A stretch of DNA of 64,000 nucleotides. It comes from Dictyophora rubrovolvata (taxonomy: Eukaryota; Basidiomycota; Agaricomycetes; Phallales; Phallaceae). The notes below the pieces were generated by a model. The model searched no databases, had not been told where the DNA came from, and saw only the letters and a program-made list of their open reading frames with translations. Within the stretch, counting starts at the first letter, position 1; each line of letters begins with the position of its first letter. The stretch spans positions 1,488,001 through 1,552,000 of the forward strand of contig CP114122.1 of assembly GCA_029959195.1 (NCBI GenBank), in the 5' to 3' direction. Below, piece after piece: positions 11,857 through 24,510 of this stretch. A program made the translations under genes and the position numbers.

Positions 11857-13235
11857 TCACCTGTAATTCTTGAAGGGATCCTTTCTCAGTGCCTCTGCTT
11901 CCGTAGTCATTCCCATCTGCTTTACTCGGGGCACAGCCATGCTAGGAGCTTCCACGCGTACTGGTGTTTCTTTCAACTCCTAAGTTCTAAATTAAGCATC
12001 CGTGGAAATGTCATAAAAAAAGTCAGCCCTACCTCATCTTGAAAGGGTGTAAAAGAAGCTTTTGATGTCAGTGAAGTTTCGATAGTTTCCTTAGTCTTTA
12101 AAAACAAGATTCAGTCTGATGGCGGTCCCGATGAAGGTAAACAGGCACTCACGTCTACGTCACGAAACGGTACGAACGTAGCTCGGGGAGCGGTATTGAA
12201 CACACCTCCAGGGGTATTGTTGGGAGCTCGAGATTTCAGGGGTCCATCCGCCATTTTGAATACTTCCGGTCTGTTTTCTTTAGTCCTCGATACACGCGTA
12301 CCCAGTTCTGGCCAGGTACTACGTTCAGCTTCCATACTGGCTTCACCTGTGGGGTCTATAAATATTTGCATACGAGCATTGGGTTGCTTCGACTGTTCAG
12401 TTGTAAGTGGAGGGGCGGCTTTACTACGGGAAGTCTCTCCGAGGACCTTCCTTTGTCCCAAAACAGGGGTCAAAGACGACGTCTGAGATGACCTGGAAGC
12501 TTCCTCTGGAGAAGATGACTGGGGTCTCATGGTTAACATGCGCTTCTGGAATTCTGAATATCGATTTTTCAAATGCGCAATGGCCTCAGCCTTCCTAGCA
12601 ATACCCAGACGATAGATTTCATCGGCTTTTTTATACCTGAAGAATAGCATATTTAATTACTTCCTTGGCTTTTAAAAGCCAATCACTCACAAACTACTTC
12701 GTTCCAAACAATCGGCATATTCTTCATAAAATTGCCCTAGGTCCGTTCCAATCTCATTCTCTAATAGGAACGCGTAAATGAGCTGAGGTTGTTGAACGTA
12801 ACCAGCGTAAAGAATCCACAATTTAAGGTAACGCAGATCTTGTCTATAAATCTCCTTATCTTTCAACACCCTGGTAGCCTCCTCAAGCAATTCGACTAGT
12901 CCCGATTCGAAATTCTGTCCTTGAGGGTACGATTCCATCGTCCAGGCGACAAATCTCGAATAGACGTCCAACGGGTCTGAGGTTTCGTCATCCTCTTCGT
13001 CCGCGTCGTCGTTTAGAGCTTGTTCTACTTGAAGGCGAAACTGCGCGCGTCTTCGCCCCAGTATCACTTCTCTTTGAGAATGTGGGGTCGAAAAAATAGC
13101 GGAAAGTGCAGTCGCGCGTCGGCCTTTTTGAAGTGGTTGAATGTTTTCTTTTACTGCCTCAATGATGTCTGCATCGACTATCTCTTCACCTGCGGAAAGT
13201 GCAGCTAAATCATTTCTTTCATCGCCGGAGGCCAT
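11857..13235 (-). CDS. mad3: Spindle assembly checkpoint protein Mad3/BubR1
   Basis: Mad3 is part of the mitotic checkpoint complex that inhibits APC/C-Cdc20 until kinetochores are attached. Exon 1 (from ATG 13235) encodes a KEN box at residues 29-31 (VKENIQPLQ) and the Bub1/Mad3-type TPR domain, with the signature DPLDVYSRFVAWTMESYPQG. Exon 2 (about 12640-12140) carries the end of that domain (YKKADEIYRLGI) and a second KEN box in RTKENRPEVF. Two short 3' exons are inferred from splice signals and end in KDPFKNYR with a TGA at 11857-11859. Total about 410 residues. No kinase domain is present, so this is the Mad3-type rather than the Bub1-type paralogue. Two KEN boxes are the expected Mad3 arrangement. 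The promoter separates it from the DyP gene, which lies downstream on the plus-strand map and on the same strand. Confidence 0.9.
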
Positions 13236-13671
13236 AACGTGATGATAGAACGTGAAGTACGGAACAAAGGATTTAATTATAAACTCGCAACTGTTACCAC
13301 GAACAATGCGTTATCACGTGATAATTACCTAATGAAACTCGCCTGAAGCGCCCAGTTGAGCATAGCATATATAGGGCCGAGGCTTTATGTTTTGCTCCAA
13401 ATTCTTTCGAACTCTAAACTAATGCTCTAATCCATTTGCATTCATTTTTTCAGGCATTCTGGTACGAAAGCAATTTTCATCTTACCAGGACTGCTGATCG
13501 ACAGTTTTCCTACGGGGCTATAGTGAAGGTAGCGATTTATTTTTTATGTTCGTGAATTATAAACCCGCCCGTTTATACACAATCGAAACGGAAAAATGAA
13601 CTCACGTTGAAAGTGGAAAGGATAAAATAGGCCTGTAATATAGTATATTAACCAAGTTATGTAAGTCCTTC
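13236..13671. other. Intergenic, mad3 5' flank
   Basis: A 436-bp interval between the mad3 start and the 3' end of the DyP peroxidase gene on the same strand. It includes the symmetrical TATCACGTGATA (13310-13321), a CACGTG E-box-like motif about 75 bp upstream of the mad3 ATG. No gene is supported. Confidence 0.4.
13310..13321. promoter_or_regulatory. Palindromic CACGTG element upstream of mad3
   Basis: The perfect 12-bp palindrome tatcacgtgata sits about 75 bp upstream of the mad3 start codon. CACGTG is the core site for bHLH regulators such as Cbf1/USF-type proteins in fungi. Placement in a short promoter supports a regulatory role; binding is inferred. Confidence 0.35.
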
Positions 13672-15579
13672 CTACATAATAAAACCAGATTTAAGAACGC
13701 CAATAGAAGGAGAAAAAAAGTATTCTCCTCCAAGTGGTTGAACAAATTGCATGGGTATGGTAATGTTTTCAGTGGGGACAAAAGGATTGAGACCGGTTGT
13801 GAAACGAGATTGACCGGCGTTTTGCCCGTTGATAGCATCAAAACCAGGTGTCGGATCTGTCTTTCCAAAGATAAAGCTATATAACATCAAATTGATTAAT
13901 GTGTTGATTTCATTTATGTATCACAATATGGACATACTTGACATTATTTTCCCACTTCGCCTGCACAAATCTGAAACCATTCGCCAGACTTGACTGATAG
14001 CAGACTGAAATTTGCGTCATTAATAACTATTAGCACCGGTATCTGTGATTGACTCGAGGAAATCCTGAACGCACCAAAAGCTATACCTCTGTTTTCTATC
14101 GTTGTACCTTGCGCATTTTCTTGGGGAGTAACTAAGAATCCAAAGATAAATAGCCGACGAGATGTAGTTCATTGTATGCACTTACCTTCCGGTCCATAAG
14201 GTATGGCCGAACGCATGAAATGGTGAGTTGTATCAACTGGACTCAAATCAGCCCTTGGATTTGATTTACGAACATGAGCCGCGAATGGGCATAAACTTTG
14301 ATCCGAAGTTATATTATAGCCTGGAGCTTCGTATGTAAAATCATTGTTGCGAGTATTATCTTGACCGAGACTTGGATCGTCTTTCAACGGGCTTAAAAAT
14401 ACAGGTGCACCCTAAATATAATGTCGTGAACAAGTGGCACATATGAAGAAATAGAATGTATTACACTTTGCCATCTTCCTACCATCCGGGCTCCAAGAAG
14501 GTCTGCTCCTTGCTGAGCCGACAGGCCCGGTCCCTGAATGGCGTTATTTGATAAGAACGAATTAAACTCGGGCACGAGTTGTTGTAGTTGACGGAAAACA
14601 AGAAGAGAACCATCTTTTGCCCAGGATGGACGGATGCTAGCATCGACATCGCCAGGTTCACCTAATAAAATGGAACCCAAGGGAACGGTAATCTGACCGG
14701 GTAAAGGGTTCATAGTAAAATTAGCAACAGCCGGTTGACTAATTCCGTCCAAAAAGCCAAAATCTGAAACTTTTCATAAAAAATCTGTCAAAGTCCCCCT
14801 CTGATGTACTCACGTTCATGTCCCTGTTGGTCACCAGGTCGAGCCTGGCCTTGAAGGGTATACACTTCTTGAATGGAAGATCCGAATATTCCCTTGTAGG
14901 TGGCTAATTCAGTTTGTAACTCAAGTTGTGTCGCCGCAGAAATAAGTATTAAACCGTGAATATTGTTTCCCTTAAAGGCTGGGATCCAATCATTTGTTGA
15001 AGGGTCGCCTAAATCTGCAGAATCCGCAAATTGCCCGTTATCAAAGAACGTATCGCCAATAGATTCAGAGACACCCATTTTTTTTAAACCAGAAGCCGAG
15101 AAAGCAATGTTGGCAAACGTAGGGGGCAATACTGTACTGGTGTCCAACGCTTGCGCAATGCTTGTGACTATAGGTGCAAAGACTTGTAAACGAGACTTGA
15201 AAAGAGTGGGATCTTGGATTTGAAAGAAACAAAAGGACTCGGCGATTTTATTCATTCCAAGACTGGCGATAAGTGAATATATATTTGGGGAGAGGGGTAA
15301 TTTAGATAATAGCTTACAGAATATCAGCCTGAATATTGTAAAGGTCGACACCTGCATCGTTGGCACCTCTTAAAGCATCCCCCAAAAATGGCAGGGGTGG
15401 AAAAGCTGGATTAGCTACATCAATTGGTAAGTGAAAATTCGTTGTGTAGAGTCAAGCGGCGTACAAAAGAGTGGTCCTAAGAGATTGAGAGAGTTTTTTT
15501 CAAGAGAATGAGGAGACCCGTGGGAAGCACTAAATAATTGGGAGGCCACTAGAAAAAGAATGACAGCAGGAGACACCAT
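13672..15579 (-). CDS. Secreted DyP-type heme peroxidase
   Basis: Dye-decolorizing peroxidases use a heme and hydrogen peroxide to oxidise dyes, phenols and lignin-related compounds; fungal ones are usually extracellular. From ATG 15579 the product starts with a hydrophobic signal-like segment (MVSPAVILFLVASQLF) and a short pro-region. The diagnostic GxxDG motif appears as GFLDG followed by ISQPAVANF, spanning an exon junction near 14760-14815. The proximal heme-ligand histidine is in CPFAAHVRKSNPR, and the conserved distal arginine is in MRSAIPYGPE, both in the exon at about 14400-14185. The C-terminal exon (13890-13672) carries DPTPGFDAING and GGEYFFSPSI. I infer eight or nine exons and about 500 residues; key residues are all present, so it should be active. 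It stands alone, with no other peroxidase nearby. Confidence 0.92.
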
Positions 15580-16685
15580 TTTTGTCTAGGGGCCTGAAGC
15601 GTGTAATGTGGAAGGAATACTGAGTGATGATTTGATTTTATAGCTGGAGACAGATCACTGGGAAAAAAAACTCAATTAGTTTGTTTGTACATAGCATTCA
15701 GTGAAGTAAAACCGATCTCCCAAGTGAGTTTAGAAGATCAGATCGCAGCAACCAGTAAAACCAGCATGTCAGCTGCCGAGTCAAACGACAATCGTTGTGA
15801 TTGGAACCAGAATAGCAATCAAGTAGATGGTTTGATGTTTGTTTCAACAGACCATGAGAAAGACATTCTCGAAGCGTGTTCGTTTTCCGACTTAATAGAA
15901 ATTGGAATCATACAAAATATTGACAACGGATATAGGAACCAGATCATAAGCCTAGTATGTCCGAGTCTGGACTCTGGCGATTCGGCAATTCCAGACCTTC
16001 GTTGTCCGACATAAAAGACAGTTGTTTAGCCATTATGCAAAGTAGTAAAAAAGGACATGGAATCGTGAGATGGTATTGAGATTGCTAGCTTGAAGCACAG
16101 ACCGCCAGTCCAGTCAACTCAACTGACTCGAGACACGCCAGTTGTCTCCAGTGATGATTTACACATTTTACAGTTTGTGTCACACGCCGCCTGTCATGCT
16201 GCCGAGAATGCCGAAATCACCGTCTCAGTTGCGGTTAGAATGTCAGTTCCGATCAAAGAGAGCTGTCAGTGCACAACTGTTTCCCCCTTACTTACAAGAA
16301 TCACATTAATTCATTGTTATTGCCTAGAAAAACACATTGACTCTGAAGATCACCATGAAATTCCGAATCCAAGTTTCAAACGTAAACTCATTGAGCTTAA
16401 TAACCACTCGGGACTTTAGAGAGCTTCCAACTTTAGTGGGATGGCTATAGTGGTGCTAGTTACAGTATAACAAATATATCAGTTCATAAACGAAATGCAA
16501 TTACATGAGTATAGTAGTAGTACTTGTTACATTATTTAAAGTTTGGCATTCAATTTTCAACATGAACCAACAAAACCCGCAATTACAAGTATAATGTGAA
16601 ATAAAATGAGATCTTACGATAAGTGAACGAAAAAGGGACGCAAGTAGATTATGGAATACAGCGTTGACAGGGTTTGTGAAAGCAA
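15580..16685. other. Intergenic region, DyP promoter side
   Basis: These 1.1 kb contain the DyP 5' flank and the 3' flank of the MAP kinase gene. Two 109-residue plus-strand open frames (15685-16014 and 16090-16419) have no recognisable family; the first opens with a non-ATG codon. I treat the region as non-coding. Confidence 0.35.
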
Positions 16686-18203
<1,518 letters not shown>

Positions 18204-18433
18204 GACAAGAGGAAAGAAGAACGAACAAGAAAGTGTAGGAGAGTAACGGGTTCAAAAGGGAGACGAGCAAAACGATCCGGATTTTTGGATGACAGTGCTT
18301 ATTCTGGAGAGAGGCTCAGTTGAATGATCCGCAAGTAGCAAGGCGTCCACAGGGGTCCACTCAGGTATGAAATTCATCTCTTACAACAACAAAAATACAG
18401 AAAAAAAAATATAAATATTTTTTCCTTTGTTTT

Positions 18434-18955
18434 TCAAAGATTGTTTTTAATAGAAAACTCCGCTATTTTCACCATTTCTGCCATCTGGCTTTGCTCCAAA
18501 TCTGAGATTTTGGTCTGGTCTTTGTTCTTTTCGGCGCGCTCTACGTCATCGACAAATGTTTGAGGAAGTCGGTCGCCATAACACTCCTTCCAAAGCGGAT
18601 GGGTAATGCGGTTGAACCACCATTTCGAATTCCAGAAGTCCCTCTCCCTGCGGTGCAAGACGGCGTGCATGTAATCAAACGTTGGACTTCCTTCTCTCGT
18701 CTGTACGATACTGTGACATCGCTCTATATCATCGTTTAATAGGTGCAATGCTATAAACCAGGAAAACTTTTTTTAGAAAAAGGAGGATATTTCAGTCATG
18801 TTCCGTAGATACCCACCCGCTTTGACACCCTCTCCAGCCAGAAGTGTATTGATCCTTTCTGTCATATCAGAAGAGAACACCTGCGTAGGCAACAGCGGTG
18901 GCAACGGTTGTCGTTCTCGAAGTGTTTGAAAGATCTTGTGTACGTCGTCGCTCAT
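18434..18955 (-). CDS. Conserved small protein, LHRRE motif
   Basis: Two exons. The first starts at ATG 18955 (MSDDVHKIFQTL) and ends near 18818; the second begins with LHLLNDDIERCHSIVQ and ends at 18434. The joined protein has about 150 residues. It matches, from memory, a widespread fungal family of unknown function whose core reads HLLNDD-ERCH followed by HAVLHRRE-DFWNSKWWF. No catalytic role has been established as far as I know. No signal peptide or membrane segment is seen. It is transcribed divergently from the Sos7-like gene across about 275 bp. Confidence 0.8.
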
Positions 18956-19230
18956 GACTACGGAAGGGCCCTTAATAGGTTGCCAAGAGAAATAAGTCGT
19001 TCGTCACGGTGCCACGTGAGTTTCGCACGCCGACCAAGATTCCAGCTTCGAAATCCTAGATTCAAATGACTGGTCATTTTTTATTTCAAACTGGGGCCTT
19101 TGTATTGGCCCTTGTAGGAGGCTCGAGAGGACTAGGAGTAAACGCGTACAAGATGTTGGACTAGTGACATCACCTTCGGCAAGTGAACACGTGACAAAAC
19201 GCGTGTCATGTATGTGTCGCGCCAACAACC
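18956..19230. promoter_or_regulatory. Divergent promoter, LHRRE protein / Sos7-like gene
   Basis: A 275-bp interval between two start codons pointing outward; it must carry both promoters. It contains several CACGTG/ACGTG-type motifs, including gccacgtgagttt near 19011 and aacacgtgacaa near 19187. Regulation by these is inferred. Confidence 0.4.
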
Positions 19231-20474
19231 ATGACCACGCCTGAACTCGAACGCGCTTTTGCGCTACAAAAGGAACTAGAGTCGGCTGCATTGACAATTA
19301 CAGACTTGAAAAATCAATTCCTTCACAAAGACTTTTCAAGTTTCACAGATTGCTCGCTCTCAACTGGTCCGTTAGATCCTGAGCTGCTTGAAGCCGACGT
19401 TTCTGCACAGCGTGTGAGTGTCTTGGGAATTGTTTGGTCGACTACTAATCTGCATTCTGTAGTCTTTTTTGAAGAAACTCAAATTTCACTACATTCAACA
19501 CCACGCAAAAGATAAGTACACCAAGATTATCGTCAGCCCAGACGAACCGGATGTGGACGCTGAAACTAACAAACAATTGGGTAGGTGCTAAACCAATCTA
19601 ACATATCAATGTCCCAATCAATCTGCACGTACTCTTTAGAAATCAGTAACGAGGAGAAAAAACGCTTATTAAAAGCAGACAAAGTGAGGTTAGAGGAGAT
19701 ATATGATCAAATACGGCAACAAGCTTTAGAGGTAGAACAAGGTAAAACTACGTGATCCGATGCAAAAGAACTTCATATCACTGATACCTACTCGTTCAAA
19801 GCCTACCAACACGCACACTTGACGACCAAGGAAGCAGCTGAACTAACCCAGAAAGTTCTTGATGCCCGACTTGCTCTGACCCGACTACGAGCAGCACATC
19901 CGGCTCCTCGACTCACCATCGATGCTGCCACAGCCCTCGCGGACCAGCAGCAGGAGGAAATGGGCGAACTCGACATCATGTTAGGCGAACAGAAGAAGAG
20001 AGGTGAAGAACTTAAAGAAGAAGTAAAGACACGGATGAAAGAATTGGAAAGGCTCAAAGCGGAACGGGCAGCAAAGGAAGAAGAGTTGAAACGAACTCAG
20101 CGATTAGAGGAAGATAATCGCTGGCCGAATTTGAACGATTGGTAAAAAGGAATGAATTCGGTTTTCAACATGCATTTACCGACATTTTTTATTTCAGGTA
20201 TTCTGCAGCGGTGTCGCTGCATAAGTCACTAATGTCGCTAGAGAGCTTTGAGACTCCAACTGATAATGAACTCAGACTCATCTATTCCCTCCCAAAAGGA
20301 CGCCGGGCAGTTGTTCAATTCGTTTTCAAACCGGGAACGGATAGACTCGCTGAGGCTTCGCTTTTGGAACCTAGCAACATGGATATTCAAGAGCTTGTCA
20401 GCGTACATGCCGTCTCGAATGATGTGCCAGGGCTTATACGAGCCATCTTGGCAAGACTGCGGGCAGGGATTTAA
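19231..20474 (+). CDS. sos7: Kinetochore protein Sos7-like
   Basis: Sos7 is a coiled-coil partner of Spc7/KNL1 in the fission-yeast kinetochore KMN network. Exon 1 is 19231-19413 (MTTPELERAFALQKEL). The second exon opens SFLKKLKFHYIQHHAKDKY, which resembles the N-terminal conserved block of the family. A third short exon is charged (ISNEEKKRLLKADK). The exon from about 19805 to 20144 is mainly coiled coil (heptad-like runs of Glu/Lys/Leu, such as EELKEEVKTRMKELERLKAER). The last exon starts WYSAAVSLHKSLMSLESF and ends LRAGI at 20474. Total about 330 residues. The overall architecture and the two conserved blocks support the call; it is a divergent family, so confidence is moderate. Confidence 0.72.
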
Positions 20475-20514
20475 GGCTTATTTAAAACGAAACATGTATT
20501 AGCTTCGTCGTATT

Positions 20515-22723
20515 TTAAAACGCCCATAGTTCTGTAACAACATCGGAATGAATTACTGATGCATCCTCTTCGCCGGTGTCTTCCTTTTCCACTGCAAAGA
20601 GTTTTCCACCGTGCTCCAACGCGAGCGGGGGGTCCTTTTTAATTTTACGTTTGGCTTCAGATTCGAATAACTGGATAACGGAAATGCCAATGAGCGAAGT
20701 TGATTTCTAAGCCTTGCATGGACTTGTCCTACCGTTGTGTATGTATGATCCAAGAAATCTTCCATGTTATATGCAGGTTTCGTAAATGCATCACTGAAGA
20801 TACGAGCTAGGGTCGCCACTGGTGCGTGGTAGTGATTCCTATGCGACATCAGTTCCCACAGCGACGAAGACAACGCATTTGTTAGATAAGGAGAGGGTTC
20901 GTCAGCGATGAAGGGATCTTATAACGTTCAGAAAAATTCATGCCAAATTCTGATTTTTAGTATATACATACCATCACTTTCAGAGTCAACGTCGCGATGA
21001 ATCATTACCATGCAAGCTGGATGTCGTTTTAGGATGTTATAGGTAAAGGGTATAATTGTAACGATAGCTGCCGGTGGTGCATGTAGAGAAAGCCGAGACA
21101 GTCGTTTTATGAAGGATGCAAGGAGTGTCGAGGGAAGATGACTAGACTGATGGGTCAGGAAAGTGATAGCAGTGAAGAATCCAATCAACTAACGTCGAGG
21201 AAAGAAACAAGTCTGTCAAGCGAAAGAACCGAGCTCTATGTTTTAGATGCAGTAAGTCGCGATTAAGAAAGGCATAAAGACGTGTATAAAAATTAGGGTA
21301 ATCACTATGAGAAAAGTAAGTCATCACCAATGTTGTATGTTGCTTGACATACAGATTATGGTGTTGCATCAATGTAAATAGTCCATTCAACGCCAATAGA
21401 CCAACTGCGCCTCCTGAAATAGAGTCAGGAAAAGGAAATATGAAAAAAAATAGATGGTTCAAACTTACCAAAATCAACACATGATGCAATCCAATCCATC
21501 AATCGAACTGGTTTATTGATATGGGGTAAAACACCCTGGTGCATGAACTGAAGAGTTCGCATAGACAATGTCGAGGATGACGAGAGGTAGGGCAATAAAG
21601 CAGCCCAGCATTGACCAAATTGTACACGATGTGAAGACAATGAATGTAGACTTTGATATGTGGATAGACGATAAACCCGCAGATGGGGAGCTTGTGCCTG
21701 CGGTTCGGTGGTGTCCTCCTCGGTATTATCGTCAAAAAAAGTTCGCCAATCATCTTTTTCTTCTGCATCGTCACCTCCTTCTTCTGGGACAGGAGCCGAA
21801 AACCCAGGAGGTGGTTTGGAGAATGATGGTATCCAGAATTTGTTTAGCTCTGCTTGGTTGGTGGGCATAGAATTTAAACGTTCTAGAATTGAAAGAACAT
21901 TTTCTGGAAAACGTTTGTTACCAGACTTGTGTTCATTCAAAAGAAGCCTAATAGGGAGATATATAACTGAATTTACCACACATACTACAGCGATGACTTA
22001 CGCAGCTTCTCGTAAGAAGAACCATCTTACATCGTCGTAGACGTTTAAATACGATGTAGTGAAGTGATCCAGCACGTCTTCCAGGATAAGAGTATCATTA
22101 TCGTCGGTCAAAAGCAACCCACTAAGAAGCTGTCGGAAGCATGTTATATGAAGCTGAGGTTGCGTTGTTGCTTTTGTAAATGCTTCTGAGATATGTTTCA
22201 ACAGAGAGGGAAATATTTCCAATGCTGCGTGCTAGGGTTCAAAAAAAAACCAACTATACATGAACAATTGCAATGGCTAAAAATCGAAACTTACCCTAAT
22301 CGCCTTTTGGTCATGCTGCAGACATCTACATAAAAAAGCCATATACTCCAAGAATCTCTCATTAAGCCACGTCTTCACTACCTTAGCTTCCTCTGCATCC
22401 CCAGGTGTCCCGCAGAATCGTCCCGAGTCAATTAGCAACACAAAAATTCGGTACAAGGCGTAGAGAGCTTTATGAGTATCTTCGGGTTCTGCACATTTTA
22501 CGGCAAGTGATATCAAATCAAGAAGAGGATTGAGTGTGCTCTGGTTCTTTACAGACGTCACAATAATTTCTTCAAGAGATTTTATGGCGAAAGAGTGCGT
22601 CGCTTTCCGTTTTTTGGTGGCCAGCGAAGATGGTTTTGAAGGCATTGGGAAAGGTAGTGCAAGCCGGGCAGGGCGTTCGGGTTTAAATAAGGAGAAAACA
22701 AAACGTCTTGAGGGTTTCTTCAT
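20515..22723 (-). CDS. noc4: Nucleolar complex protein 4 (Noc4), CBF/Mak21 family
   Basis: Noc4 pairs with Nop14 in the small-subunit processome for 40S ribosome assembly in the nucleolus. From ATG 22723 the product has a basic N-terminus (MKKPSRRFVF; alternative start MPSKPSS at 22648), an alpha-helical HEAT-like middle with an acidic linker (EEGGDDAEEKDDW), and a CBF-type C-terminal domain including GAVGLLALNGLFTLMQHHNL, YPNFYTRLYAFLN and HAPPAAIVTIIPFTYNILKRHP. The final exon ends in VVTELWAF with TAA at 20515-20517. Eight or so introns; about 600 residues. Its 3' end lies only 40 bp from the convergent 3' end of the Sos7-like gene (20474). Confidence 0.9.
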
Positions 22724-22738
22724 ATAGGAGGGTGTGTG

Positions 22739-22820
22739 GGGCGCTTGGTTTAGTGGTATAACGTTCGCTTAGCATCAGAGCGTGTGCGAAAGGTTCGGGG
22801 TTCGATTCCCCGAGCGTCCA
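22739..22820 (+). tRNA. tRNA-Ala (AGC) with short intron
   Basis: The cloverleaf folds by eye. The acceptor stem pairs GGGCGCT (22739-22745) with AGCGTCC (22813-22819), with one G-U pair and discriminator A. The T arm is CGGGG TTCGATT CCCCG. The anticodon stem pairs TTCGC with GCGAA, and the loop reads TTAGCA then extra bases. Placing the intron after the base 3' of the anticodon, as in eukaryotic nuclear tRNAs, gives a 10-nt intron (TCAGAGCGTG) and anticodon AGC. It lies in the 278-bp gap between the noc4 start and the eIF2-alpha 3' end. Confidence 0.93.
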
Positions 22821-22828
22821 TTTTTTTT
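22821..22828 (+). terminator. RNA polymerase III terminator
   Basis: A run of eight T residues immediately follows the tRNA-Ala discriminator base, the standard Pol III stop signal. Confidence 0.85.
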
Positions 22829-23001
22829 ATCTGACTCAATTACCCCTGACCGCTCCGAGCTTCGTTTTTTTTTTAAAAAATATTCAATGGCCACCCCCCT
22901 CATTTTTACTACATGTAAGGTATTAACATTTTTGGTGTATTCAACAGAGCTTATATAAAAGAAAATTCCCGAGTGCATTTCACACCAAACGCTTACATTC
23001 A

Positions 23002-24305
23002 CTATAGACCCTCGTCCTCATCACCGTCGTCGTCTCCAGATACTTCGGCATTTTCTTGTCCAGCCCTGGCCATAAGTTGTGCCAAATCTTGTTCGTCAGT
23101 TTCAGATACAGCTTTAGGCTACAAAATAATTCAGCCATCCTGTACTAACTCCTTGGCCATGTACTCGGCTGCTCACCTTCATTTTTACGACAAGCTCGCC
23201 ACCCTGTTCTTCGATCGTTGACTGAATTACCTCTATGGCACGTTCAAGACGTTCCACAGCAGCATACTTGCAGAGGGATCTCTAAGACACAGCTAGTCCT
23301 AAGTAATAGAAGTGCTTACTTTATCAGTGGCATTTGTTCCCAGAACATACAACGGGGGAGCTACAAGTTTAGCACGAATTGGTACCGCATCAGTGCTCAC
23401 CTAAACCGATGGAGAAATTAACGCTCTAAACAACAAAGAAATCGCATCACGCACTTGTTCACCGGCCTTTAAAGCTTTTTTGATAGCATCAATGCCGGTT
23501 GGCTGATAGCATGTTAACTCAATGTCTGCACGAAGTTTGATGGGTTGGGGGGTAAGTCGTCGAGCGATGGTAGCTTGCAAGAACTGAAGAGTACTCTCGG
23601 GAACCGGATTGGGAAGGTCTCCAAAAACTCGATCAGATTCTCTATGTGATATGTTTATAAATTTCTTTGTAGCAAAAAGAGGGAGAACACGTACGTAAGG
23701 GCAAGTTTAAAAGCATCATATGGGTGGCCGTATTTCTTTCCCAACGGCCAAGCAATAGAGTCATAAAGGCTTTCTAAACGCTCTTCCTCAGTTTCCAAAA
23801 CAACCTCTTCAGTAGGTTCGCCTTCCGTTTCGCCGTTTACGGGTTGCACCCCACCTGTTCGTGAGGCTACGTGACGCATGATTGATGCGACCGTTTTTGA
23901 TTTTGTGAAACGTTCCTCGCATTTTGTTATATCTTCTGGGGAAACTCGACGTTTTGAAAGATCGATGTAGCCTATCCCGTACTCGTCAGTCATTGCGCAG
24001 CAAGTAGGTTATTTGTGGCGCTAACCTTTCTCTTTGTCTACTCGCAAAACTACGACAACCTCGTTTCTCCCCACCCGAATCAACTTTTGGATGCTACGGA
24101 TACGCCTACGAGACAATTCTGAGAGTAGAATCATCCCTTCAATATTATCGTACTCCAGCTATCAGGCATCATTACGCATATCGACACGGGCAGAATAATC
24201 GACGTCATTTACCAATTTTACATATGCTCCCATTTCAGCGATCTGACGAACTTGGACCATGACCAGGTCGTCGACCTCGGGATACTTTTGTTCATAATAT
24301 CGCAT
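23002..24305 (-). CDS. sui2: Translation initiation factor eIF2 alpha
   Basis: eIF2-alpha is the regulatory subunit of the ternary complex delivering Met-tRNAi to the 40S subunit. Start ATG 24305 ([13 protein letters not shown]). The S1-type domain contains [15 protein letters not shown], and after an intron the loop [12 protein letters not shown] carrying the equivalent of Ser51, the Gcn2 kinase target. Then [21 protein letters not shown] spans another junction. Downstream are the helical domain ([32 protein letters not shown]) and the alpha-beta domain ([33 protein letters not shown]). The acidic tail ends at a TAG at 23002-23004. About seven exons and 300 residues, the normal length. Confidence 0.94.
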
Positions 24306-24510
24306 GTCGAGATGCGATTGTAGTCAGAAGTCACAGCTTTTAGGCAGATGGCGGTACCAAGTCGAAAAGTAAGAGGCGCCCAAAGAGTGTCCAAGTCATG
24401 CTGCTTGTGCTCACTTTGGGACCAGCACTTGTGTAAACTGCTCATAAAGTGGTGTGAAGATTTTCTTAAAGAATCACGTCATTACATTTATCATTGTACC
24501 TAAGGTAGTT

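Noticed and set aside
13672-15579. DyP peroxidase as part of a ligninolytic or secondary-metabolite cluster
   Set aside because: Its neighbours are housekeeping and signalling genes, with no other oxidoreductases, regulators or transporters linked functionally.
15685-16419. Two 109-codon plus-strand frames
   Set aside because: The first opens with a non-ATG codon, and neither resembles a known protein.
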